Below are positions 1 to 6,197 of a stretch of 6,597 bases of DNA, one piece after another. Position numbers and translations under genes: made by a program. The DNA comes from Pseudomonas sp. Its GTDB lineage: Bacteria; Pseudomonadota; Gammaproteobacteria; Pseudomonadales; Pseudomonadaceae. Position 1 is the stretch's first letter, and each line of letters opens with the position of its first letter. The stretch lies in assembly GCA_029239415.1 (NCBI GenBank), contig JAQZAY010000216.1:1-6597 (forward strand). Direction: 5' to 3'. Below the pieces are notes generated by a model. That model ran no database searches, was not told the origin of the DNA, and saw only the letters and a list, made by a program, of their open reading frames with translations.

Positions 1-4
1 ATTC

Positions 5-35
5 ACCACGTCCGTGGCCTCCCGAGGGGGTGGCA
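5..35. repeat. Small inverted-repeat cluster
   Basis: Positions 6-17 read CCACGTCCGTGG, which can fold as CCAC-GTCC-GTGG. Overlapping it, 17-34 can pair GCC with GGC and CCC with GGG around a GAGG loop, with one T/T mismatch. No T-run follows on either strand, so this is not an ordinary intrinsic terminator. It could be part of a structured RNA or a regulatory site of the gene to the left, or chance in GC-rich DNA. Confidence 0.3.
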
Positions 36-246
36 TGAAAACACAGGATGCCGTTGCAGGGCCACCCGCAGAGCAGTCGCAAGCCGATCGGCCCACGCCC
101 GAAGGTCATGCTGCCGAGCGGACGAGCCAGGTGCGACACGGCGTCGCAGACGAGCGGAAAAACGCGTGCGCAATCGTTGTCGATGCGTGGAATAGAGCGG
201 CCGAACCGCTGGCTGGGCACTGCGTCTCCGACGAAAACCACTCGCT

Positions 247-276
247 TTGAGCAGGCCTCTCGGTGCACCCTATGGT
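247..276 (+). promoter_or_regulatory. Possible sigma-70-type promoter of the first kinase gene
   Basis: TTGAGC (247-252) and TATGGT (271-276) each match 4 of 6 consensus bases and are separated by 18 bp. Transcription would begin near 283, about 30 bases before the ATG at 312. The match is modest and found by eye; such matches occur by chance. Confidence 0.25.
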
Positions 277-301
277 TTGGTCAGTAGACGATTGAGCAAG
301 C

Positions 302-306
302 AGGAA
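302..306 (+). promoter_or_regulatory. Ribosome binding site supporting the start at 312
   Basis: AGGAA lies five bases before the ATG at 312. A TAG at 285-287 is in frame upstream, so only TTG 309 and ATG 312 (or the rare ATT at 291) can start a protein that includes the conserved residues before position 348. A second candidate ATG at 348 also has a purine-rich upstream stretch (GGAAGG, 332-337). Confidence 0.5.
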
Positions 307-311
307 TCTTG

Positions 312-2504
312 ATGTACAGGGCACGATGGCTGGAAGGTGGCGGTTTCATGGCGGACCGCATCGCGAATCACGACTGGACCGATTCCCCTCTCGGGCCGCT
401 CGAGCACTGGCCGGACACGCTCAAGACCACTCTGGCACTGTGCTTGGCTTCCCGCTTTCCGCAAGCAGCGTTATGGGGGCCGGACCTGCTGACGTTCCAC
501 AACGATGCCTTCGCCACCATCCTGGGTGACAAGCCTTCCGCACTCGGCCGACCCTTCCGCCTGGTATGGGAGGAGGCCTGGAGCGAAATCGGCGACATGG
601 CCCAGCGCACCCTGCAGGGCGAGGCGTTCTACATCGAGGACTTTCCGCTGGTCATCGACCGCAGCGGCAGCCCCGAACAGGCGTACTTCACGTTCTGCTA
701 CAGCCCCATCCGCGATCGCGAAGGTCACGTGGTCGGCCTGCTCGATACCGTCACCGAGACGACGGCGACCGTCATTTCCAACCAGCACCTGCGCTTTCTC
801 GACACCTTGGGTCGGGCCGTTGCCAGCGCCACGGATCCGGCGCTGATCATGGCCATCACCACGCGCATGCTCGGCGAGCACCTGGGCCTGTCCAGCTGTG
901 GCTACGGCATGATGGAGCCCGACCAGGACAGTTTCAGCATCGATGGCGACTGGGTGGCGGACGATGCACCACGCCTGGTGGGTCGCTATCACCTGTCGCA
1001 TTTCGGCAGCCTGGCAATGAATCGTCTGCGCACCGGCGCACCCCTGGTGATCAACGCGCCTGGCGAGCTGCCTCCTGCGGATTTCGCCAGTTACCAGCGG
1101 CTCGGCATCTGCGCCTCGGTGTGCATGCCGCTGTACAAGGACGGTCGTCTGATCGCACTGATGGCCGTCAACGATCACACGCCACGTCGCTGGAGCCTGT
1201 CCGAGCAGACGCTGATCCGTGAAGTCACCGAACGCTGCTGGGCGCATATCCAGCGCGTGCAGTCCTTCTCCGAGGCACGCGCCGCGGCCACGGCCCTGGC
1301 CACGCTCAACGCCACCCTCGAACAGCGTGTCGGCGAGCGCACCGCGCAGCTGCAACACGCCGAGGCCGCCCTGCGCCAGTCACAGAAACTCGAGGCCATC
1401 GGCCAGCTGACCGGTGGCGTCGCGCACGACTTCAACAACCTGCTGACCATCATTCGTTCGTCGATCCACTTTCTCAAGCGGCCCGACCTCGACGAAGGGC
1501 GGCGTGCGCGTTACATCAAGACCATGGCCGATTCGGTCGACCGCGGCGCCAAGCTGACCGGGCAACTGCTGGCGTTCGCACGCCGTCAGGCACTGGTGCC
1601 GGAAACCTTCGCCGCCGCACCGCGTCTGACGGCGATCGCCGACATGCTCGACACCACCATCGGTTCGCGGCTGCGGGTCGAACTGGAGCTGCCCGATACG
1701 CCCTGCTACATCCATGCCGATCTGGCCCAGCTGGAAACCGCCATCGTCAACCTGGTGCTCAATGCCCGCGACGCCATGGGCGGCGAAGGCGTGCTGCGTC
1801 TGCGCCTGCAACCCGACCATACGGTATCCGGTGTCGGCGAACACCCACCGCTGCTCGGGCGTTTCGCGGCGATTTCGGTGATCGACAGCGGGACTGGCAT
1901 TGCCCCGGAACTGCTCGAGCGCATCTTCGACCCTTTCTTCACCACCAAGGTCTCCGGCCAGGGCACCGGCCTGGGTCTGTCCCAGGTCTTCGGTTTCGCC
2001 AAGCAGTCGGGCGGCGAGGTGCAGGTACGCAGCGAGCCGGGACAGAGCACGACCTTCACCCTGTACTTGCCACAGGTCACTTCGCCAGCGCTTCTGGCGC
2101 CTGCGCAGGCCAGCGCTGCCGAACGCTCACCGCACGCGGCAGGCAGCCGTCATGTGCTGGTCGTCGAGGACAATCTGGACATTGGCAGTTTCGCCGAGCA
2201 GATCCTTCAGGACCATGGCTACCAGGTCAGCTGGGCACGTGACGGCGAAGCCGCGCTGGTGCTGCTGGACAGCCGCGTCAGTGAGGTGAACGTGGTGTTC
2301 TCGGACGTGATGATGCCAGGCATGAACGGCCTGGCGCTGGCCAAGGCGATCGGTCAGCGTCACCCGCAGCTGCCGGTGATCCTGACCTCGGGTTACAGCG
2401 ATGTCATCGCCGAGCGCGGCGTGCAGGGCTTTCCCTTCATTGCCAAGCCTTATTCGGCCGAGCAGGTGTGCGCGATGCTGGAGAAGGCGCTGGATCGAGC
2501 CTAG
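312..2504 (+). CDS. Soluble hybrid sensor histidine kinase/response regulator (PAS-like, GAF, HisKA, HATPase, REC)
   Basis: This 730-residue cytoplasmic protein should autophosphorylate on a histidine in response to an unknown signal and pass the phosphate to its own receiver. Residues ~6-155 form a PAS-like sensor region (PLGPLEHWP, LWGPD, FHNDAF, ALGRP, TETT). Residues ~158-318 look like a GAF domain, followed by an Ala/Glu-rich coiled coil to ~360. HisKA has phospho-acceptor His372 in GGVAHDFNN. The ATPase domain shows the N box (NLVLNARDAM, Asn484), G1 box (DSGTGI, Asp525), F box (FDPFFTTK) and G2 box (GTGLGL). The receiver (~613-728) has Glu619/Asp620, phospho-acceptor Asp665, Thr692 and Lys712, so nothing essential is missing. 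I see no membrane segment or signal peptide. I chose ATG 312 over ATG 348 because WLEGGGFM aligns with FLRHGGEV in the second kinase. The stop overlaps the stop of that opposing gene. The signal and partner are unknown. Confidence 0.93.
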   Translation: MYRARWLEGGGFMADRIANHDWTDSPLGPLEHWPDTLKTTLALCLASRFPQAALWGPDLLTFHNDAFATILGDKPSALGRPFRLVWEEAWSEIGDMAQRTLQGEAFYIEDFPLVIDRSGSPEQAYFTFCYSPIRDREGHVVGLLDTVTETTATVISNQHLRFLDTLGRAVASATDPALIMAITTRMLGEHLGLSSCGYGMMEPDQDSFSIDGDWVADDAPRLVGRYHLSHFGSLAMNRLRTGAPLVINAPGELPPADFASYQRLGICASVCMPLYKDGRLIALMAVNDHTPRRWSLSEQTLIREVTERCWAHIQRVQSFSEARAAATALATLNATLEQRVGERTAQLQHAEAALRQSQKLEAIGQLTGGVAHDFNNLLTIIRSSIHFLKRPDLDEGRRARYIKTMADSVDRGAKLTGQLLAFARRQALVPETFAAAPRLTAIADMLDTTIGSRLRVELELPDTPCYIHADLAQLETAIVNLVLNARDAMGGEGVLRLRLQPDHTVSGVGEHPPLLGRFAAISVIDSGTGIAPELLERIFDPFFTTKVSGQGTGLGLSQVFGFAKQSGGEVQVRSEPGQSTTFTLYLPQVTSPALLAPAQASAAERSPHAAGSRHVLVVEDNLDIGSFAEQILQDHGYQVSWARDGEAALVLLDSRVSEVNVVFSDVMMPGMNGLALAKAIGQRHPQLPVILTSGYSDVIAERGVQGFPFIAKPYSAEQVCAMLEKALDRA

Positions 2505-4990
2505 GACATGACCGACAGGGTCGTCGTCAGGCGGGCCACGCTCTGCGCCAGTTCGGCCCGGCGGAACGGCTTGCGCAACACCTCGAAGTCCTGCAGTTCG
2601 TCAGGCGACAGGTTGGCGTAGCCGGTGATGATCAGCACCGGCAGCTCCGGTCGCTGTTGCCGTAACAGACAGGCCAGACGCGCGCCGGTCATGTCCGGCA
2701 TGACGTGGTCGGTGACCAATACGTCCACCTCCAGCCCTTGTTCGATCCGCTCGCGTGCGCAGGCCGCGCTGGCGACCTCGGTGACGTCATAACCCAGGGT
2801 GCGCAGTTGCAGGCAGGTGGCGTGACGCACGATGTCTTCGTCGTCGACCAGCAATACACGGGTCGCCCGACGGGCCATGGGTGTGTCGCTGGACGGCTCG
2901 CACGCGTTGGCGCACTCGGCCTGGCTGACCGGCAGCCAGAGGGTGACCTCGGTGCCCTGCCCCTGCGTGGAGTGGATGCTGAAGTCGCCCTGGGATTGCA
3001 ACGCCAAGCCTTGCACCATGGGCAGGCCCAGGCCTGTGCCCTTGCCAACGGTCTTGGTGGAATAGAAGGGCTCCATGCAGCGACCCAGCACCTCTTCGCT
3101 CATGCCGATGCCCGTGTCCGCAACGCGCAGCCAGACGCTCGGTGCGCCCTCCGTCGCCCCTGTCTCCACGCCAGCGCTGAGGGTCAGCCGGCCGCCTTGA
3201 GGCATGGCATCGCGCGCATTGACCACCAGGTTCAGGATGGCCAGTTCCAGCTGGTGCGGGTCGACTATCACCGAGGGCAGGCAGGCATCGATGGCCAGAC
3301 CGACCTCGATGGTCGGGCCCAAAGAGCGCCCGATCAGCTCACGCATGTCGCCGATGAGCGTGGCCAGGGAAACCGGCTGAGGCTTGAGCGTCTGGCGCTG
3401 GGCGAAGCTCAGCAGGCGACCGACCAGGGTGCGCGCGCGATCGGCGGCCTGCAGCGCGCCGTCGGTCAGCCGGGTGCTGCGCGCGTCGTCATGGCGCAGG
3501 CGCAGCAACTCCAGGGAGGCGATGATGGGCGTGAGCATGTTGTTGAAGTCATGGGCGATGCCGCCGGTCAGCTGGCCGACCATCTCCATCTTGCGGGTTT
3601 CGTGCAACTCGGCCAGGGTGGCTTCGCGCTCGGCCAATGCAGTGGCCACCCGTTCTTCCAGGCTTTCGTTCAAGGCCAGCAGTTCGGCCTGGGCCTGGAC
3701 ACGTGCCGTGACGTCGATACACATGCACAGCATGCCGGCCAGCTCGTCCTGCTCATGGAGCAGCCGCGTGACCTGCAGCTGCACCCACACCGGCTGACCG
3801 TCGGGACGCAACACGCAGCGCGTGACCTGTCGGGGGGCTGCCTGCCTCGCCATGCCCAGATCGGTCATCCAGGCATCGGGAAGGTCTTGGAGACGGGTAC
3901 CGAGCACGTTGGCGCGGGTGCGTCCAAGCATGTCGCAGTAGCGATCGTTGGCCCGCGTGATGGTCCAGGTGCGGTCACACAGGACGATGCCCGCACTGGC
4001 CTGCTCGAACATGGCCGCCAGCTGCGCGGAACTGGCCTTGAGCGCCTGCTCGGCACGCGCATGCACAACGGCCGCCCAGAGGTGCTTGCCCGCCTCGTCC
4101 AACAGTTGCAATTCCTGCTCGCGTACCAGACGCGTATCGCGCAGGTGCACCACGAGCACGGCCTCCAGCCCCTCGGCGCGAATGATCGGTACGTACAAGG
4201 CCGTTGCGCGACGCCCCTGGCAGGTCACCTGGCCCTGAACCACGCGATCCTGATGCAGGGCCTCGAGCGTCGCCTCGTCGAACGCTGGGCACAATGGGAT
4301 CTCGACTGGCCACACGTTCGCTTCGGCCCATACCTCGCACACGTGCCATGGCACATCGCGGGCGTCGCACCGCAGCAGGCTCAGGCGCGCGGCGCCCAGG
4401 TCCACACCCAGCTGACGCAGGCCGGCCTGCTGGATCTGCTCCGGCTCGCTCAGGGTAGGCAGCAATCGGCCCAAGGCCAGGAGCGAGGCCTGGCGTCGTT
4501 GAAACCGCACCCGTTCGGTGGTTTCGGTGACGATGCACAGCACCCCGCCGACGTCGCCGTGCTCATCGTGCACAGCGGAATAGGACACGTCGAACCAGAC
4601 CGTTTCACCCAACCCGTGGCGCTCGATGTAGAACGGTCGGTCGGTGGCCGAGAACGTCTCGCCCGTCTCGCGCACCCCCCTCAGCAGTGGCTCCAGGTCG
4701 TCCCACAGCTCGTGCCAGTGCTCGATCGCCGGACGACCCAGGGCATGGGGGTGTTTCGCACCAATGGTCGGCGCATAGGCATCGTTGTACAGCGCGAGGT
4801 AGTCCGGCCCCCAGAACAGCACGATCTGTGCCTTGGACGGCAATAGCGTGGCCATGACGGTCTTGAGCGCCATGGGCCATTCGCGCGGCGCGCCAAGCGG
4901 CGTCGCCGCGGGATCCTGGTGGCACAACAAACGCGCGACCTCGCCACCGTGGCGCAGGAACCCCGGTTGCTCGTGATTGGTGCAGGTCAT
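2501..4990 (-). CDS. Soluble hybrid sensor histidine kinase/response regulator (PAS-like, GAF-like, PAS, HisKA, HATPase, REC)
   Basis: This 829-residue protein is related to the kinase at 312-2504. Residues ~11-161 are the same PAS-like sensor (TPLG, FWGPD, LYNDAY, ALGRP, TETT). A weaker GAF-like region covers ~166-311. A typical PAS domain follows at ~318-431 (MFEQASAGIVLCD, ANDRYCDMLG), absent from the other kinase, and then a coiled coil. HisKA has His480 in GGIAHDFNN. The ATPase has the N box (NLVVNARDAM, Asn591), G1 (DTGIG, Asp625) and G2 (GTGLGL, 651-656). The receiver has Asp716/Asp717, phospho-acceptor Asp761, Thr789 and Lys807, so all catalytic elements appear intact. No membrane segment is seen. 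The start is uncertain: the frame stays open upstream, with ATGs at 5014 and 5047, and none has a good ribosome binding site. I chose 4990 because codon use before it looks non-coding and the conserved region starts just after it. The gene is divergent from the HbpS-like gene. Confidence 0.92.
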   Translation of the reverse strand: MTCTNHEQPGFLRHGGEVARLLCHQDPAATPLGAPREWPMALKTVMATLLPSKAQIVLFWGPDYLALYNDAYAPTIGAKHPHALGRPAIEHWHELWDDLEPLLRGVRETGETFSATDRPFYIERHGLGETVWFDVSYSAVHDEHGDVGGVLCIVTETTERVRFQRRQASLLALGRLLPTLSEPEQIQQAGLRQLGVDLGAARLSLLRCDARDVPWHVCEVWAEANVWPVEIPLCPAFDEATLEALHQDRVVQGQVTCQGRRATALYVPIIRAEGLEAVLVVHLRDTRLVREQELQLLDEAGKHLWAAVVHARAEQALKASSAQLAAMFEQASAGIVLCDRTWTITRANDRYCDMLGRTRANVLGTRLQDLPDAWMTDLGMARQAAPRQVTRCVLRPDGQPVWVQLQVTRLLHEQDELAGMLCMCIDVTARVQAQAELLALNESLEERVATALAEREATLAELHETRKMEMVGQLTGGIAHDFNNMLTPIIASLELLRLRHDDARSTRLTDGALQAADRARTLVGRLLSFAQRQTLKPQPVSLATLIGDMRELIGRSLGPTIEVGLAIDACLPSVIVDPHQLELAILNLVVNARDAMPQGGRLTLSAGVETGATEGAPSVWLRVADTGIGMSEEVLGRCMEPFYSTKTVGKGTGLGLPMVQGLALQSQGDFSIHSTQGQGTEVTLWLPVSQAECANACEPSSDTPMARRATRVLLVDDEDIVRHATCLQLRTLGYDVTEVASAACARERIEQGLEVDVLVTDHVMPDMTGARLACLLRQQRPELPVLIITGYANLSPDELQDFEVLRKPFRRAELAQSVARLTTTLSVMS

Positions 4991-5101
4991 GCCTGAGGTA
5001 ATGGATCGTGTCATGTCAGCGTGCCCGGCATGCTTCGGTCTGGACATCTGATGGCCGTCTGTGCATAGGAGCGTATTGTTGGCGGGACGTTCAATCCATC
5101 G

Positions 5102-5115
5102 GCACGTTGCCGTGC
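5102..5115. repeat. Inverted repeat GCACG-TTGC-CGTGC
   Basis: Two perfect 5-bp arms (5102-5106 and 5111-5115) flank TTGC. It lies about 57 bp upstream of the HbpS-like start codon and about 110 bp upstream of the chosen kinase start, a plausible place for a dimeric regulator. The arms are short and could be chance. Confidence 0.35.
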
Positions 5116-5160
5116 GACAGACCGTCGCGGGTGCGATACTGCCCTTCTTTTCCTGCGACA
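5112..5160 (+). repeat. Three direct copies of an 8-bp motif, STGCGAYA
   Basis: The copies are GTGCGACA (5112-5119), GTGCGATA (5131-5138) and CTGCGACA (5153-5160). Their start-to-start spacings of 19 and 22 bp are close to two helical turns, so they could be recognised on one face of the DNA. The middle copy overlaps the candidate -10 element and the last sits just before the ribosome binding site. This could be an operator array, but the motif is short and GC-rich; another GTGCGACA occurs at 131-138. Confidence 0.3.
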
Positions 5161-5161
5161 C

Positions 5162-5165
5162 GGAG
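5162..5165 (+). promoter_or_regulatory. Ribosome binding site of the HbpS-like gene
   Basis: GGAG lies six bases before the ATG at 5172. It selects this start over the in-frame GTG at 5061, which would add 37 residues and has no comparable signal. Confidence 0.6.
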
Positions 5166-5171
5166 TGCGTC

Positions 5172-5570
5172 ATGCACAGCAAATCGGTACTGGACCACAA
5201 GGACATCCTGCGCATGCTGCAGGCCGCACGCCAGCATGCCAGCGACCACCACTGGCCGGTGTGCATCGCCATCGTCGACGACGGCGGCCACCCCCTGGCC
5301 CTGGACCGGCTCGACGGCTGCGCCCCGGCCAGCGCCTACATCGCCCTGGAAAAGGCACGCAGCGCCGCCCTCGGTCGACGCGAGACGGTGCAGTACGAAC
5401 GCATGGTCAACGAGGGCCGCACGGCCTTCGTGACCGCGCCTCAGTTGACCTCCCTCGAAGGAGGCGTGCCGGTGCTGGTCGATGGCTTGGTCATTGGCGC
5501 GATCGGTGTGTCGGGCGTGCAGGCCGCCCAGGATGCCGAGATCGCCAAGGTCGGCGTCGGCGCGCTGTAG
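5172..5570 (+). CDS. GlcG/HbpS-family protein (DUF336, possible haem or cofactor binder)
   Basis: This 132-residue protein spans a complete single domain of the GlcG/HbpS (DUF336) family. Recognisable elements are IAIVDDGGHPLALDRLDG (residues 32-49), an Ala-rich helix with a KARSAALG pattern (61-68), GGVPV (97-101), GAIGVSG (109-115) and QDAEIA (120-125). Family members include the haem-binding HbpS of Streptomyces, which modulates the SenS sensor kinase, and GlcG proteins encoded near glycolate-oxidation genes; many have no assigned function. With the chosen start there is no signal peptide, so it should be cytoplasmic, unlike secreted HbpS. The ATG at 5172 has a good ribosome binding site. 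The gene is divergent from a hybrid kinase and convergent with the flavin-reductase-like gene, with only 10 bp between stops. The family call is strong; haem binding and any link to the kinase are inference. Confidence 0.85.
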   Translation: MHSKSVLDHKDILRMLQAARQHASDHHWPVCIAIVDDGGHPLALDRLDGCAPASAYIALEKARSAALGRRETVQYERMVNEGRTAFVTAPQLTSLEGGVPVLVDGLVIGAIGVSGVQAAQDAEIAKVGVGAL

Positions 5571-5580
5571 GCCTGTCGGC

Positions 5581-6162
5581 TCACGCCTGCGGATCGACCA
5601 CCACAGGCTCGCCAATGGCGTAGAACTGCCCGCCCGCCACATAGTGCAGGCTGCGCCAGACAGGCGAGGCCTGCTCGAACAGCCAATGCCCGTCGCAAAA
5701 GGCACGGTCGTCGGCCCAGGCCGCCACCACCTCGGCGATGAACAGGTCGTACGTCTGCTGGTTGTGCGGCTCGTCGATCACCCGACACATCAGCCAGGCC
5801 GAGCAGCCTTCGACCAGCGGCACCGGATAGTCTTCCACGGTGTGCAGCACCACGCCACTGGCGACCAGCTTGTCCGGTCGATCATGCAGGCTGTGCGTGC
5901 CGACCTGGTGGGTCAATGCCGCCTGCCCGACCGTCGGCACCTGGATCGCCAGCCAGCCGCTGGCCTCGACCAAGGCGCGCGTATGGGCGATCTTGTCGAG
6001 CACGATGGAGACCTTCGGCGGGGCAAAGTCCAGGGCACACGCCCAGGCAGCGGCCATGACGTTGTCGACGCCGCCGTGGCGGGCCGAGACCAGCACGGTC
6101 GGGCCGTGGTTGAGCAGGCGGTAGGCTTTTTCCAGCGCTACCGGTCGAACGTGTTCATTCAT
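5581..6162 (-). CDS. Flavin reductase-like domain protein (FMN-binding split barrel)
   Basis: This 193-residue protein resembles the flavin reductase-like family (Flavin_Reduct, DIM6/NTAB group), whose members bind FMN or FAD and typically reduce it with NAD(P)H, often to supply reduced flavin to a partner oxygenase. The characteristic N-terminal block is present: PTVLVSARHGGVDNVMAAAW (residues 21-40), then APPKVSIVL (47-55), HTRALVEASGW (60-70) and an IQVP strand. The length fits a complete single-domain member. The start ATG at 6162 is the only good one, although the ribosome binding site is weak (AGAGG, about 13 bases away). The gene lies 35 bp downstream of the lone receiver gene on the same strand, so co-transcription is likely. 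No partner oxygenase is visible, so the substrate and role are unknown. Confidence 0.85.
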   Translation of the reverse strand: MNEHVRPVALEKAYRLLNHGPTVLVSARHGGVDNVMAAAWACALDFAPPKVSIVLDKIAHTRALVEASGWLAIQVPTVGQAALTHQVGTHSLHDRPDKLVASGVVLHTVEDYPVPLVEGCSAWLMCRVIDEPHNQQTYDLFIAEVVAAWADDRAFCDGHWLFEQASPVWRSLHYVAGGQFYAIGEPVVVDPQA

Positions 6163-6197
6163 CGATCAGGCTCTGCCTCTCACCGACGCACGGGGCA

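Larger units (their letters stand above)
1..311. other. Region without a recognisable gene, upstream of the first kinase
   Basis: I recognise no protein or RNA gene here. On the minus strand one frame is open from a TGA at 281-283 to the left edge, with possible GTG starts at 266-268 and 239-241. It would encode at least 80 residues and continue outside the window. Its third positions are fairly GC-rich (about 70% by eye), but the translation, rich in Cys, Gly and Arg, matches no family I know, and there is no clear ribosome binding site. Several other short frames are also open, as is usual in GC-rich DNA. The leftmost 35 bases carry inverted repeats. The right end (about 247-311) should hold the promoter and leader of the kinase gene. 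Confidence 0.5.
4991..5171. promoter_or_regulatory. Divergent intergenic region between the second kinase and the HbpS-like gene
   Basis: This 181-bp gap must carry start signals for both divergent genes. On the plus strand GATACT (5135-5140) is a fair -10 match for the HbpS-like gene, but no -35 match sits at the right distance. On the minus strand TTGAAC (near 5092-5097) resembles a -35 box, without a convincing -10 box. The region also contains three TGCGAYA repeats and one inverted repeat, listed separately. If the kinase actually starts at 5014 or 5047, the gap is shorter (157 or 124 bp). Confidence 0.55.

Noticed and set aside
471..1358. A 295-codon minus-strand open frame opposite the first kinase
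   Set aside because: It is a shadow of the PAS-like and GAF coding region, with no domain of its own and no start signal.
2508..2524. Hairpin after the first kinase stop (GACC-GACAG-GGTC, extended by two weak pairs) as a terminator
   Set aside because: The stem is short, includes a wobble pair and is not followed by a T-run. It lies inside the coding sequence of the opposing gene.
2705..4846. A 713-codon open frame on the plus strand opposite the second kinase
   Set aside because: It lies entirely antisense to a kinase with clear catalytic motifs. Its translation is low in recognisable structure and rich in Gln, Gly, His and Arg, typical of a shadow frame in GC-biased DNA.
5101..5115. Possible sigma-54 (-24/-12) promoter
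   Set aside because: GGCAC and TGC elements are present, but the spacing between GG and GC is 11 instead of 10 bases and the flanking consensus is poor.
5061..5171. Longer HbpS-like protein from GTG 5061, whose extension looks faintly like a signal peptide
   Set aside because: The extension runs through the putative promoter and repeats, has no ribosome binding site, and lacks a clean hydrophobic core. ATG 5172 has GGAG at good spacing.
5171..5174. CATG at the HbpS-like start, which also gives a minus-strand ATG for the second kinase
   Set aside because: The minus-strand ATG has no ribosome binding site and would add about 61 residues of non-gene-like sequence; CATG is a palindrome, so the coincidence is trivial.
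4991..5272. N-terminal extension of the second kinase up to 5272
   Set aside because: It would overlap the start of the HbpS-like gene and its promoter region. Codon use there is not gene-like and the conserved kinase sequence begins only after 4990.
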